Shown here piece by piece: positions 20,668 to 31,655 of a stretch of 64,000 nucleotides of DNA; the stretch's first letter is position 1; each line of letters starts with the position of its first letter. The stretch comes from Bursaphelenchus xylophilus. Its lineage: Eukaryota > Nematoda > Chromadorea > Rhabditida > Aphelenchoididae. The notes beneath the pieces are model-generated. The model was not told where the DNA came from, ran no database searches, and saw only the letters and a list, made by a program, of their open reading frames with translations. The DNA lies in contig CAJFCV020000001.1 of NCBI GenBank assembly GCA_904066235.2, positions 744,001 to 808,000 on the forward strand, in the 5' to 3' direction. A program made the translations under genes and the position numbers.

Positions 20668-23600
20668 ATGGGTGCTCCAGAAGTGTCATCGCGCTATTTC
20701 TTCCAGCTTCACGTTCACGTGAGTTTATATGTAAATATATAAATAATGACGTCATAAAGGTTTGTAAAGGTCATCCTGAGGTAAAAATCAGGGGCAGTTT
20801 TGCTATAATATCATCATTTTCACTGCGATTTTCGCTGCGATTTGTGCTCATTATTTTCCCGACAGACTGATATTAACATTTTCATAAAGTGCATGGACAT
20901 TTGTCGCGGCCCGCAGTGTGCCAAAACCTTTGATTTTTTGCACTGTGCATTCACTTTTTTTGTTTTGCACTGTGCGTTTGAAGTGTCGTTGCGACATAAA
21001 CTTTTTCAAATTGGGTAATCGCGGTTTTTGAGTGCCCGTCCGAAAACTCGCTGGCGTGATTTTCGCGACCTGCACTGCGCAAAAACAAAAGCTCACTTTA
21101 ATTCTCAATTTATTTACACTAATCACATGCAAAAAAATCATGGAGTGTATCATAACGGTTTCCATTGTCCGGTCAGTGTAAGATCGCTCCACCGGAGAAC
21201 ATGATTCTTGCCAGTATCGTCGATCCATCTCATCCTGAAGCGCCCAAACGGTCGTGTGTAGGGGGATGTCGAATTCATGCTGATCACTTCCGTTTCCCAC
21301 GATTTCTTGAATTGCTTCAATTTTCCCTCGGTTTGGATTGATCTACCATTGACAGTATGAACTTGAAATCCATTACGATGAAGAGCTACTGTCCCAGGCG
21401 AAGCCCTTTGTGCCCGCAACGGCATGGGTGGACAGGAAAACCGACCGCTCTCCATGAAGAAAAAATCGGAATCCAAGCTCACTTTGCACTGTGCAATTCA
21501 TTGATTTTTGCACCGTGCAATAGGCTTTTTTGAGCTGTCGCTCCTGACTTTTCTTGCCCAGTGCAAACTCCAAGAATCACGCCAGCAACTTTGCGAGCGG
21601 ATTAATTACAATTTTTTGGTTGAAAGTGCAAAGCACGTCAAACTGAGGAGTCCGGTGACTGGAGTAGACACTTCGCTATCGGTTTTTTACACTTCGTCTA
21701 TTTCGCAGAGAAAGAGAGAAAAAATGACACGTAAAAACGTACTCTCTCGCCCCAAAAATTCCCCATTTCTCCCCCGACAAAACGTTTTTTCGCGTCTTTT
21801 TTTGGCAAATTGCCAATCCATTCGCCGGACTGTTTTAGCTTATCTCAGTTTGACGTGCAAAGTAAAGAAAGTACTGTAACAATAGTTTGATCAGAGATGC
21901 ACCGTTCTTTGCCGATTTACAAGATACGTTTATAAAGTGTAAATTTTACGTTTTCGCCGATCAATAATTTTTGCTAACAGGGGAAGTACTCCAAGTGCGA
22001 CGCTCAGATTTTGATGAAACTTGGCACAAATTTAGAATAATTTTTTCTAAGATATATGCAAGAATCCTAGCTCGCGCTTTGCAGAAACAACCGAAATTTT
22101 TAGATCGAAAGTCGGCGAAAATTTAGGACTTTTTGCCGAATTTCGGCACGAAAAGTTTCGTGCCTATTTCAACCGTAAAGGATAATGTTTCTACAAGAAA
22201 TCAAATTTTTTCACATGAAACTGCCAAAGTTACGGCCAAAAAGGTTTTTTCTCTCTGACCGCTCTCCACGTTTAGCGTGCTCTCCCGGCGGCAAAAGTCG
22301 TTCGATATCTCGGCGGCGCCCGCAAAGCGCGAGCTAAAACTTTCAGGAATTGATATTTTGTCCATACCCGACGTGTGTGCAAAATTTAAAGAAAATCTGA
22401 GCGTCGCACTTGGAGTACTTACCTTATAAGGCAGATGCGAGACTCCTAGCTCGCGCTTTGCAGAAACGAGCGAGATTTTTAAGTCAAACTTTGGCAAGAA
22501 TGTGACATTTTTCTGCGAATTTTGGCAGGAAATTTTTTCCGTAAAACACTAACAAAAATATGGCCAAAACTATTTTTCTATCTGACCGCTCTCCGTGTTT
22601 CGCATACTCTCTCTGCCTTAAAGATAGTTGACTATTTCTGCTGCAACTGCAAAGCGCAAGATAAAACTTGCAGGAGTTGATGTATAGCCTATGCCTGACG
22701 TGCATGCAAAATTTTAAAAAATTCTGATTGTGAGTGTCTCAATTGGAGTACTTGTTTGTCCTTTTCCAACTCCAAATCATCTGTTTTTCCCCGCTTATCT
22801 GCGTTTTGTGCTCCAAATACGTGGGTCTTGACGTCGAAACGACGACCAAATCCCACGCCATTTTTGTTTAAACAAGGTCTTTGAGCGTTCGGGAAAACAG
22901 AATGAATCAAAATTGTTTTGATGAATTTTGGATTTAAACTCGCAAAAAACAAAAATCTGTTGCAAGAAAGTGGGTCAACAAAAAAATATATAGTTTGGAT
23001 AAAAAATTGAAAATACAGTAGCTTAAACTATAGTGGGACTGCAATTTGTTACAGCCGGAAATCCATAGAGATTCATAATAGTATCAGTCTGTCGGGAAAA
23101 TAACGGCGGGTTGTCGCAGAAAAAGGTGATCTCTCGTCGAAAAAAGGATGCAGTCGCGCACCAAATCTCCAGCTTCTGCAGCCATCGCAAAGCGATGATG
23201 GAAGATTCTGAACCGCCACGATCCGCGGTTATTTTCCCGATAGACTGATGGAACCTCTATACAACAAATTCCCCAAAAATGAAACCTCTCCGAAAGAGTT
23301 CCTTATTCTGGCCGCAACAAAGGTACTCTGCGAACTGCGCCCAAGCTTGGGAACTAAAGTTAGGAAAAAAGGCTTCGACATAGCTATCACTGAATTACTA
23401 TAGTAGCTCTATAGTTTTAAGGGTACCTACGAAGGCTATGACGACTCATTTAGTTCCATACGGAGGCAATAAGTTTATTTCCTTACATGTTTCATCGTAT
23501 AAAGTGTAAAATCGCAGGCTGCAGCCGTTTTTGAAGGGTAAGGTGGTACGTAAAAAAGAAGGTACCTCACTAACTAAGTCCACTGTCTGGGAATTGACAA

Positions 23601-25023
23601 CGATGAATTGAGCCTGCACGCCAAATTTGGGCTAGTTTCCGCGAAGTTATAAGTTGTGGCCAGAATACGGAACTTTTACCAAACCTCTCTATTACGAACA
23701 ATTTCCGAGCCGTAGAGACTCAGTTTTGGGCCAAAATAAGTTACCAAACCAAATGTTCATATTATCAGTCTGCCTGGAAAATAATGAGCACACTGTCGCT
23801 GCGCCTATCGCGCCGCTAAAGTGAAAAGCCATCGAAAGTCGTTCGTTGTGGAGAGGTTTCTTTGTACGGGAGTTTGTTTCATAGAAGAATATTTCACGTG
23901 GTTTCAAACTAGTCTTTTTGCGTTGTAAAAAAAGCACTTTCCCTCGGGAATGTTCGCAGTTTGGTCACGGAGTTGACCTTGACTTGGCGGATGTCCTGCT
24001 CTCCAATTTTGAACCACAATCTGTCGCTAGAATAATTTGAGTTTTTTTGCAGAAAGCCAACTTCCTGCTAGCCTCGTTCCTCTCCATATGCTATAGTGTT
24101 TCGTTCGCCGCCACGCTACAACATGCGGTGCACAATGATTTGATGGACATCGGATGGATTGGAGTGTTGTCGGCCGCAACCGCCATGTTGGCATATTTGA
24201 CGCTTCTTTTGGGGAATGCGTTGCGCGTTTCGTGGCTCTACATCCCCGCCTTGTTCTATTCGGTAAGTAAAAAAAATTTTCGAAGGTGCGTAGATTTTTT
24301 GTGGAAACATTATTCTCTACGGTAGAAGAGAATAGGTATGAAACTTTTCTGTTTTAAGTTTTAATTTTAATTTTTTTTGATCCAAAAATCACGGTTATTT
24401 CTGAAACACGAGCGATAAGCATCTCCTATAGAGCTTAGAAAACTATTATCAGTCTGTCGGGAAAATAGTGGGCACATTCTGGCTGGGCCGATCATGTCGC
24501 TGAAGTGAAAAGCATTTTGATTTTCTCCGCGACACAATTCATTTCCTCGGCGGCGATGCGATGCGACAGATTGCTCATTATTTTCCCGACAGACTGAGAG
24601 CTCAATTTTTTTATTAATTTCATCAAAATCGAATGATAAATTAATTTTTTTGACCTTCCAAACTACAAAAATTTTTCATTCACAGAAACACCACCCCGTA
24701 TTTTACCCTGCCTCCAATTTCAGGTGCTCTGGTCGTTCGACCAGACCTGTGAGTCGGTCACAAAATCCTGGGCCTACTTCTCTTCGCTGGCGGATCAGAA
24801 GACCTTCACGCAGACCATCATCATCCCCTACCATCACGAGTACCTGAACACGTTCGTCGACGACGTCTTGGTGAACCTGCTGAGGCCGACCGTCGGCTTC
24901 GCAACACTGGTCATCGTGTTCTGCGGCTATCAGTACCTGAAGGACATGGCCAAGGACAAAAAGTCGGTGGAGATGAAGAGCCTGGGACAGCCCGAGAATC
25001 TGCCCATGTTCGAGACGGTCTAG
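20668..25023 (+). CDS. Four-helix membrane protein, paralogue 1
   Basis: Exons 20668-20718, 24053-24262 and 24724-25023 encode 186 residues, all joined in phase 0. A TTTTTCCAG acceptor 37 bp before the ATG could serve trans-splicing. The product has a short N-terminus, four hydrophobic segments (about residues 19-38, 47-68, 73-90 and 133-152), a loop with Y-H-H-E-Y and a cytosolic-looking tail. It aligns along its length with the gene at 31656 (shared L-Y-I-P-A, [VI]-[LI]-W-x-x-D-Q-T and V-x-C-G-Y), with introns at the same positions and phases. The first exon was assigned because it ends at the same place and phase as in the paralogue; it lacks the paralogue's C-C-C-G motif. Intron 1 is 3334 bp and full of B, C, D and A elements and a retrocopy. 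Layout resembles nematode LAPTM4/tetraspan-like families, but I cannot name the family. Exons 2-3 are secure; exon 1 is about 70% likely. Confidence 0.78.
20815..20870 (+). mobile_element. Family A2 right-end fragment
   Basis: GCGATTTTCGCTGCG leading into an intact right end; in intron 1 of paralogue 1. Confidence 0.65.
20876..20995. mobile_element. Family D fragment
   Basis: TTTTCATAAAGTGCATGGAC left end and TGCACTGTGC palindromes; next to the C element at 21034. Confidence 0.6.
21034..21605. mobile_element. Family C element carrying a retrocopy
   Basis: CCGTCCGAAAACTCGCTGGC at the left mirrors GCCAGCAACTTTGCGAGCGG at the right. Without the insert 21100-21475 and one target copy it is about 186 bp, the normal C length. 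Confidence 0.7.
21100..21475 (-). pseudogene. Retroposed cDNA 3' fragment inside a family C element
   Basis: This 376-bp insert is flanked by a perfect 10-bp direct repeat, AGCTCACTTT (21090-21099 and 21476-21485), and interrupts an otherwise continuous family C element (21034-21605). On the minus strand it holds an open frame to a stop at 21152-21150, with no intron. A 50-bp tail follows, with AATAAA at 21114-21109, ten bases before the insert end, as at a poly(A) cleavage site. No inverted termini are present. The encoded piece includes CPPMPLRAQRASPG and GRFRMRWIDDTGKNH; I do not recognise its parent gene. Best reading: a 5'-truncated processed retrocopy. Confidence 0.6.
21980..22424 (-). 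mobile_element. Family B element, complete
   Basis: Both ends intact: GGGGAAGTACTCCAAGTGCG and CGCACTTGGAGTACTTACC; intron 1 of paralogue 1. Confidence 0.85.
22432..22756 (-). mobile_element. Family B element, partial
   Basis: Starts at GACTCCTAGCTCGCGCTTTG and ends CAATTGGAGTACTTG; tandem to the previous copy. Confidence 0.7.
23083..23249 (-). mobile_element. Family A1 element, complete
   Basis: Core variant with GGCGGGTTGTCGCAG; right end TATTTTCCCGATAGACTG; intron 1 of paralogue 1. Confidence 0.8.
23764..23830 (+). mobile_element. Family A2 left fragment
   Basis: CAGTCTGCCTGGAAAATAAT plus about 45 bp of A2 core. Confidence 0.65.
24275..24440 (+). mobile_element. Family B fragment in intron 2 of paralogue 1
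   Basis: TTTTTGTGGAAACATTATTC, CTCTACGGTAGAAG and ATCACGGTTATTTCTG are B core blocks. Confidence 0.6.
24448..24597 (+). mobile_element. Family A2 element in intron 2 of paralogue 1
   Basis: Intact ends with a short internal loss near the right (GCGATGCGATGCGACAG). Confidence 0.8.
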
Positions 25024-25202
25024 AAGGGTCGAATGTTTAAAATTTGTTCGCTTTATTCCTTATACAATTTGTAGATCCTCTCTCTCGGAGCCCTTGTACA
25101 ACTTGTAGATCCTTTAATAATTTATTAATCTCGTCTTTGATCCTGTGATGATTGTTGGAGGCTGGAGAAAAGGGAACGGCCGACGGAAAAAAAGTCGATT
25201 GG

Positions 25203-25664
25203 CATTTTCACAAAGTGCATGGACATTTTTTTTGTTTTCTTTCGCACAGCGCATTTTGACCTTTTTCCTGCCGTTGTCGCCGACGCACAGTGCGTTTTGA
25301 ACTTTTCCCGCCCTAGTCGCTGATGCACAGTGCATTTTAAATTCTTTTCCACGGTTGTCGCCAACGCACAGTGCACTTTTTTTGCACTGTGAAAATTCTC
25401 CAGCAAAGCCGACGCGACGCAGCTTTTTGTCGCCACGATGTCTCCAATGCACGGTGCAAAAACTCAAATGCACAGTGCAAGCTCGGCTTTTTGCCTCAGT
25501 TTTCGCACGGTGCGGGATTTTGGCGCATTTTGCACTGTGCGTTTTTACCCATTGCGCGATGTCCTGTTCACAGTGCAAAAAATGTGACATGCACGGTGCA
25601 AAATCCTGCTTTCTTGTGCACGGTGCGAACAGCGACAAAATGTCCATGGACTTTATGAAAATAC
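25203..25664. mobile_element. Family D element, long form
   Basis: ATTTTCACAAAGTGCATGGA mirrors TCCATGGACTTTATGAAAAT. It contains about twelve TGCAC[AG]GTGC-type palindromes, and a block with GCACAGTGC(A/G)TTTT and CGCCCTAGTCGC is repeated three times at 25250-25380. Confidence 0.7.
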
Positions 25665-26011
25665 TAATAAATTGTTGCTGTATTAAAAATTTTGCCGACT
25701 TGAAAGGTCGTTGCGTCAAATGGTACAAATGAAAGTCCCTGTAACGCATTGTATTGTAAATAATTTTGATTTTTGGTAGATAAACTTCATGAAGTTCATG
25801 AAAATTCAATTAATTAAATTTTGAGAAAACATTGTAGAAATGTTTACGCTTCAGACAAACGTAAAGTTTAAAAAAATATTTTTCAAACTTCTGGCGCAAT
25901 TTCGCACGTCGCATCTTTGCACTTTAAAGCAGTTATTTTTACGGTTGGTCACAGCAGAAACAGCCTCGTTGTGCCGCCACAGAGATTCATTTTAACCAAA
26001 AAAAAGCAATT

Positions 26012-26274
26012 TGTAATGTCCCACAACGTCGACAACATATAGAACAAGTAGTAAAGGCAGATGACTACAAAGCTTAGAAGGTCCTTGTTGGCAATAATGC
26101 CAAATTTGCATAATGGATTCGGCTATAAAAGCCACAAGAATACACTTTTTTGTCTCATTCTCTTTTCTCGTCCTTTGAGGAATAAATTCTCCGTCTTGAC
26201 CGGTCGACTACTCTGTGCCATTATCCTCTCGACTCTCGACTACCATATCTCCTTGCCGTTGTTCATTCGTTATA
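26012..26274 (+). mobile_element. LTR of a retrotransposon
   Basis: This 263-bp block begins TGTAATGTCCCAC and ends CGTTATA. It has TATAAAA at 26124 and AATAAA at 26181, in the usual order of an LTR. It is followed at once by a primer-binding site. No second LTR was found, so the element is truncated or solo with internal remnant. Confidence 0.6.
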
Positions 26275-26292
26275 TGGGGGCTGAGCCGGGGA
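26275..26292 (+). other. Primer-binding site, tRNA-Pro type
   Basis: TGGGGGCTGAGCCGGGGA directly after the LTR. TGG pairs with the CCA end of a tRNA, and the following bases resemble the complement of the 3' end of tRNA-Pro, as used by gammaretrovirus-like elements. Confidence 0.5.
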
Positions 26293-26364
26293 ACCTCTCA
26301 GTCGACCCCTCCCTTCTTGCCCCTCTTGAGACAGATTCCCCCATGATTTCTAAGTCCTTTGCAG

Positions 26365-26890
26365 ATGGACTCGGCACAATTGAAGGATCCCGAGTTGAGT
26401 CCCTCCGGATCCGAAGCTTCCAACTCTCCCACACCAGACGACAGTATTGCCGAGATCTCGATCTGCTCCTCTCCCGAAAACTCCCCAAGAAAGCCCGATC
26501 AATTACCCCGTCGAAAACCCGACGTTGTCCTCTCCGAAGCCGTCGGAGAACCCTTGGCCCAATTCATCTGATCTCAACCCGCCTTTGTCTCCGGATTTCT
26601 AGTATCCGCCCTAGCCGCTGTTCCCCTGCAGAGCTGGCCAAGTTAACTGGCCCCATCGTTTTGTTCGACGAGCGCATCGAAGAAGCCGGCAGACCGCAAA
26701 GCCAGATCATGGAGACGCTGAAGCCACCAAACAACCCGAAATCACCGGAGGCAGTCTGCAAAGCTCAGACGTCCAACAACCAACCAATCAACCCATGGGC
26801 CAATCGGATCTCCCCGTACCCCCTCTATCCCAACACCCAACAACCCCTTTCATGCTTTTCAGAATTTTTTGAGCCTTGTTTCCACTGCAC
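26365..26890 (+). pseudogene. Remnant gag-like region of the LTR element
   Basis: An ATG at 26365, 73 bp after the primer site, opens 68 codons of a serine/proline-rich acidic frame (start MDSAQLKDPE) to a stop at 26571. Downstream, proline/glutamine-rich frames continue to about 26880 in other phases, which suggests frameshifts. No protease, reverse transcriptase or zinc knuckle is present. The element appears cut off near 26890. Confidence 0.4.
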
Positions 26891-27039
26891 TTTTCTACAA
26901 AAAGCCCCTGTTTAAGGAAAACTGGAGCACTCCAAATCAGTACCCGCAGTTGAGAGATTAGAGGACGGGTCTGAGAAAATTGGAGGGCACCCATTTGATC
27001 GCCCTTTGATCTACAGTGTATCTATCAATGCTGTAGATC

Positions 27040-27192
27040 ATCAGTCTGTCGGGAAAATAACGGCGGGTCGTCGCAGCAAAACTTTTTGCCTCGTCGAAAA
27101 ATGCGTGCAGTCGCGAACCAAATTCCCAGCCGCGGATAGCCGTTGGGCGATTGCAATGCTCCAAGAGTCCACACTATTTTCACGACAGACTA
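27040..27192 (-). mobile_element. Family A1 element, complete
   Basis: GGCGGGTCGTCGCAG core as in 23083; right end worn (CTATTTTCACGACAGACT). Confidence 0.75.
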
Positions 27193-27199
27193 AGATCAG

Positions 27200-27720
27200 C
27201 GTCATATAAAGCGAAAAAGAGGAGAGTACGGTGACTATACAAGAGTAATCGTCCCGACAAATAAAATTAAAATCAACAGAATTCATTTTGATCTCAAATC
27301 GACTCTTTTCAGCTCCACTTTTTATTATAAGCAGGCTTTGCTGTAGAGAAGTTTGTATTTAATTTGCCGATGTCTCTGTTGAACTTTCAATTTGCTATTT
27401 TTACATTTCTTTTCCACATCTCCTCCAATTATAAATAACCAATGGACCACCGTTCAGTCGAATCACAAGACCCGCAGAGGGTTGTACGTCGCCGTCGCTG
27501 TTGTGAAACCAATCTCATCCATCAAGTCAATAAAGTACAAACTACCTAATTCGCCATTTCTTCATCATTCTCATTGCGGTCGATGAAGATTGTTATTGTC
27601 GTTGTGGGGTTGCGTGTCCATTGAGTATATAAATCGGGGCACACGGCAATCTTCGGGGTGTTATTTTTATTCAATGGCTTGTTCTTTGATTTTAATCCGC
27701 GCATGGCTTAAATTTCACTG
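27200..27720. other. Single-copy-looking intergenic block
   Basis: Between A1 copies; holds the possible core promoter at 27620, otherwise no gene. Confidence 0.3.
27620..27690 (+). promoter_or_regulatory. Possible core promoter
   Basis: GAGTATATAAATCGGGGCAC contains a TATA box; 30-60 bp later an ATG opens only 18 codons. No gene is recognised downstream for 4 kb. Confidence 0.2.
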
Positions 27721-27726
27721 TAAATA

Positions 27727-27866
27727 TTAGTCTGTCTGGAAAATAATGTGGATTTGTCGCCTCGTCGCAGTTGCGTGTTTTAACTAAGGTTTAAAAATCT
27801 AAAGTAGCTGTATGATGAGAGGTTTCAAGGCGCGAGGAATCCGCATTATTTACCCGACAGACTGAT
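27727..27866 (-). mobile_element. Family A1 element, shortened core
   Basis: TAGTCTGTCTGGAAAATAAT to TATTTACCCGACAGACTG. Confidence 0.75.
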
Positions 27867-28317
27867 AAATTCTAAAATACGATTTTTGGGCTGAATCGAC
27901 TTTTGAAAGTCTGAAAAATAAGCCGGCCCGTTTCGAATTTTCTTCGGCCCAATGGAAGTCAGGTCCGGCTCGGTGAGGGCCGCTAGTGATCTGCAGCTTA
28001 TCAATAGTGGGTGCGGGCTAGTCAAAAGCCACAAAAAAAATGTTTTTTATGTTGAAAAACGTCTGCTAAGTAAACCCAGGTCATGGCAACCCAAGGAGTC
28101 TCCCGCCCTTTCGGCACTTTGCCCATCCAGTATCGGTTGTCGTCAAACGAAATGCCAGAAATAAATTTTTCGTGAGGTTTCCAGACCGAAAAAGCATTGT
28201 TTTCGGGATGATTTTCTTTTTGTTGTCAATTTTGACACTTTGTTTGGACGAAACTGAAAAGCGGACGAGAGACATTTTTGTTCCATTTTTGGGTTGCCGT
28301 GCAGCTTTACTTTGCTC

Positions 28318-28462
28318 ACCATAATGAACACTCTGTGGCTGGCCAATCCTGTTGCCGAAGTGAACAGCAATTTGATTTTTTCCGCGACACAATTCATTTT
28401 CCCGGCGGTGATGCGATTTTTTCGATGCGACAGAGTGCTCATTATTTTTCCGACAGACTGAT
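28318..28462 (+). mobile_element. Family A2 element, left end lost
   Basis: Starts at ATAATGAACACTCTGTGGC; right end TATTTTTCCGACAGACTG. Confidence 0.7.
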
Positions 28463-28908
28463 AAAAAGGCTATTATGGCCTTCTCAAAATACAACAAAAA
28501 AATTCACAACTCTTTCGAAACTTCTAATTTGGAACTTTCTCCATCACAACTCTACGTGCCGCTGCAGAATCTGTTCGCATTGTGATCGGTCATAATGTAA
28601 CAGTGATCAGTTCCCATTCGTTTGCTCGCCGCGTCTTTCACAAACCTTCTCGAAACGTTTGTCGTCGTTTCATTTTGTTTTCACGCGAAGATGCACCTAC
28701 AATTATTTCTCCCTGTTTTCCCATCGTCGGTCTATTTTCGGAGTCCCCAAGAAGTCTTGTGAGGAATGGGGAGAGCGAATTGCGCGACCGTCCCCTTTTT
28801 TCAGTTTTTTTAGTTTGCTTTACAACTCATTATTGACTTGACTAGTTAGAGGAGAACACTGGGCAAGCAGCTTTTTTTTTACGCGATGATAATTGGTAAT
28901 TGAAAATA
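28463..28908. other. Single-copy-looking block, no gene
   Basis: An 84-codon frame at 28582-28836 has no domain; possible exon at CGCTGCAG|AATCTG but no donor to match. Confidence 0.25.
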
Positions 28909-29063
28909 TTTGTCTGTCGGGAAAATAATGAGCACTCTGTTGCATCGAAAATCGCATCGCTGCCGGGAAAATGAATTGTATCGCGGAGAAAATCAAATTG
29001 CTTTTCACTTCAGCGACAGGATTGGCCAGCGACAAAGTGCTCATTATTTTCCCGACAGACTTA
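28909..29063 (-). mobile_element. Family A2 element, complete
   Basis: Left end TTTGTCTGTCGGGAAAATAA; right end TATTTTCCCGACAGACTT. Confidence 0.8.
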
Positions 29064-29149
29064 TATAATTAAATTCTCTTTCTTTTTGAATGAGTTTTGA
29101 GGGCTACTATAGTCTTAGAACTACAGTTTTTTTATTGACAATCAACTCT

Positions 29150-29278
29150 AGGTTCCGTCCACATTCCAATTCCTAAAAATTTAACTCGGCTTTTCCGGCA
29201 CAGCCGATATATTGAACGATCTTTGCGGCCGAGAGAGCACGCAAAATGCGGAGAGAGAAAAACACTTTTTGGCCGCTT
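29150..29278 (+). mobile_element. Family B fragment
   Basis: CACATTCCAATTCCTAAAAA through CGATCTTTGCGGCCGAGAGA. Confidence 0.6.
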
Positions 29279-29283
29279 TTTAA

Positions 29284-29400
29284 CACCGCACCGGTTGCGT
29301 GGCTGAAGTGAAGAAAAATTTGCTTTTTCACTGCGACACAATTAATTTCTTGGCGGCGATGCGATTAGCCCTAATGTGCTCATTATTTTCCCGGCAGACA
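29284..29400 (+). mobile_element. Family A2 element, left part lost
   Basis: Joined on its left to a family B fragment; right end TATTTTCCCGGCAGACAG. Confidence 0.7.
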
Positions 29401-29545
29401 GAAACAGGGAAGTGCTCCAAGTGCGGCGCTTATTGCACAGTGCAAAAAACAAGAAAAATGCATTGCGCGCAGCGAAAAAAGTCTACGCACTTAGTGTAAC
29501 GATCAACGTCGAACCTCTAATTAAGGTATCCTACCCTTATACTAA

Positions 29546-29800
29546 TATTTTCATAAAGTGCATGGACATCTTGTAGCAATTTTTGTGCACCGTGCACAAA
29601 AAACACCATCTTGCACAATTTGCCATTAGTATTCTCTCTATTTTATGAAGTGCGTGTACAAGATAAAAAGATTTTTTTGTCGCTTTCTGCACCGTGCACA
29701 AAAAATCCCCTTTTTGCATCGTATGTTGCAATAAGTGTGGGAAAGGATTCAAAATGATCTGTGCGAGAGAGACAAACTGTCCCTGCACTTTATGAAAACG
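29546..29800. mobile_element. Family D element
   Basis: ATATTTTCATAAAGTGCATG mirrors CTGCACTTTATGAAAACG; contains TGCACCGTGCA twice. Confidence 0.7.
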
Positions 29801-29802
29801 CT

Positions 29803-29952
29803 ATCAGTGTGTCGGAAAAATAATGAGCACACTGTCTATGTGCCAATCGCGTCGCTGAAGTTTTTGATATTCTCCGCGACACAATTCATTTTCTCGGCGG
29901 CAATGCGATTTTCGATACGGAAGAGTGCTCATTATTTTCCCGACAGACTGAT
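29803..29952 (+). mobile_element. Family A2 element, complete
   Basis: ATCAGTGTGTCGGAAAAATA to a perfect right end; follows a family D element. Confidence 0.8.
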
Positions 29953-30620
29953 AATAAAAAAATTTTCGGCACATGGCTCCGTTTTCAGCGATCATTTCCC
30001 GCATGCTTTAATGTCATTATTACAACTTCAAATTTATTTTCATTAAACTATCAATTACCGTATTCTAGGTGCTTTCATCATCTTTTTGCAACGTTGAAAT
30101 ATCCCCGCTTCCTTTCCCGTTGAAGCTCCACTTTTTTCATACCATTTCTGCTGATTTTTACACCCTTGCGTGGATAATGAAATCACTCAAGACTTTTGTA
30201 ATTCGTGCTTCCCGCGAAGGTATATGCTGAGGCGGAAAAACACTGACCATTCACACACAGCCCGCCATCAAATTGTAATCAATTTTCGTTCCCGAAAACA
30301 TTGTGGGCCTTCTTGTTGTTTGGGTGTCTTAAGAAGAATTCAATCGATATTTCGCTTGAATTCGTGATTATTTTTTGTACTAGAGATGTTGTTGCGCTAA
30401 TTGAGCTGTAGAATAGTTGTATATATACATAGTTTGGAGGCTACTGGATGGTCTAGCAAACCAAATATGGTTTTTTTGTTAGCTATTAGGGTGACCGATT
30501 ACAATGCGACCGGATTCATCGGCCCGTAGAATTGTAACGGAGAAAGTTTCAAACTAGAATTTTTGAAAGAGCTGTGAAATTTTTTCAAATGTTTTGAGTA
30601 GACGATGACCAGGGCTTTCT
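29953..30620. other. Unassigned intergenic sequence
   Basis: No element ends or convincing exons. Confidence 0.35.
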
Positions 30621-30779
30621 ATCAGTCTGTCGGGAAAATAATGAGCACGATGTCGCTGTGCCGATCGCGTCGCTGAAGCGAAAAGAAATTTGATTTTCTC
30701 CGCGACACAATTCATTTTTTTTGGCGGCGATGTGACTTTCTATGCGACTGAATGCTCATTATTTTCCCGACAGACTGAT
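30621..30779 (+). mobile_element. Family A2 element, complete
   Basis: Perfect ends with TA flanks; close to the A2 consensus. Confidence 0.85.
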
Positions 30780-30782
30780 AAA

Positions 30783-31027
30783 TGCTTTCCAAGTGGCGTT
30801 CTCAGATTGTTGATGAAATTTGTCACAAATTCAAAATAACTTTTTTTAAGACAGATGCAAGACCATTATCACGCTCTTTGCAGAAACGACAGAGATTTTT
30901 TTTGTTGAAAATTTAGAAAAAATGATAAATAATTTTTTGCAAATTTTGGCATGAAAAGTTTTGCGCCCATTTCTATCCTAGAAGATAATGTTTCCACAAA
31001 AAATATTTTTTTTCCTCGCAGAACTGG
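30783..31027 (-). mobile_element. Family B element, right part lost
   Basis: Starts TGCTTTCCAAGTGGCG and stops in the TTTCCACAAAAAAT block; joined to a family C fragment. Confidence 0.65.
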
Positions 31028-31039
31028 GTCTTTTTGAGC

Positions 31040-31132
31040 CGTACAAATTTCTTCGGGCTGTTGCTCGCGCTTTAACCTTTTTTTGCACCGAGCCAACGCC
31101 AAATATCAGTCCGGCGACTTTTGGGACGGCCT
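31040..31132. mobile_element. Family C fragment
   Basis: Right part of C: GGGCTGTTGCTCGCGC, TTTTGCACCGAGC, ATCAGTCCGGCGACTTTTGG. Confidence 0.55.
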
Positions 31133-31289
31133 ACCAGTCTGTCGGGAAACTAATGAGCATTCTGACGCATCGAAAATCGCACGGCCACCGAGAAAATAAA
31201 CTATGTCGCAGCAAAATCAACTTGCTTTTCACTTCAGCGACATGATCGGCGCAGCGACATTGTGCTCATTATTTTCCCGACAGACTGAT
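31133..31289 (-). mobile_element. Family A2 element, complete
   Basis: ACCAGTCTGTCGGGAAACTA to a perfect right end; about 370 bp upstream of paralogue 2. Confidence 0.8.
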
Positions 31290-31655
31290 AGTTCTTTCTT
31301 TTTGAGTTCTAAAATCTTCATTATAGAAAAAATTTGCTATAAAGAGACTTGTTGTTGTAGCTAACACCACAATTACAACCTACACTTTGCCTTCCCGCCG
31401 TACTTTGTCACCTTCGGCGTTCCTCGTGTTCTCGTCGTCATATATTTGTCAAATACCTCCCACAGCAAAGATCCGCCTGTTGACTGACAGTTCTCTCGAT
31501 TTGATTAAATAAAGTTCTTGTGTTGTGTGACTTATTGTGAAGCGTTGGGGCTTTTTACGTCCCGCTTGCGCCGTTTAAGCCGTTCTATTGCCTTGCGTGC
31601 CAAGTTTTTTTCGATTCGTTTATTTTGGATGACCAAGTTTTAATTTGCAGAAAAG
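31290..31655 (+). other. Probable upstream region of paralogue 2
   Basis: Single-copy-looking, C/T-rich, ending in the acceptor at 31650. No TATA box seen. Confidence 0.35.

Noticed and set aside
25114..25809. A 231-codon minus-strand frame and its counterparts
   Set aside because: It covers the family D element; its C/K/H-rich text is the TGCACNGTGCA palindrome translated.
26061..26915. A 284-codon frame over the LTR element
   Set aside because: It starts inside the LTR and crosses the primer site; the gag-like frame is in another phase.
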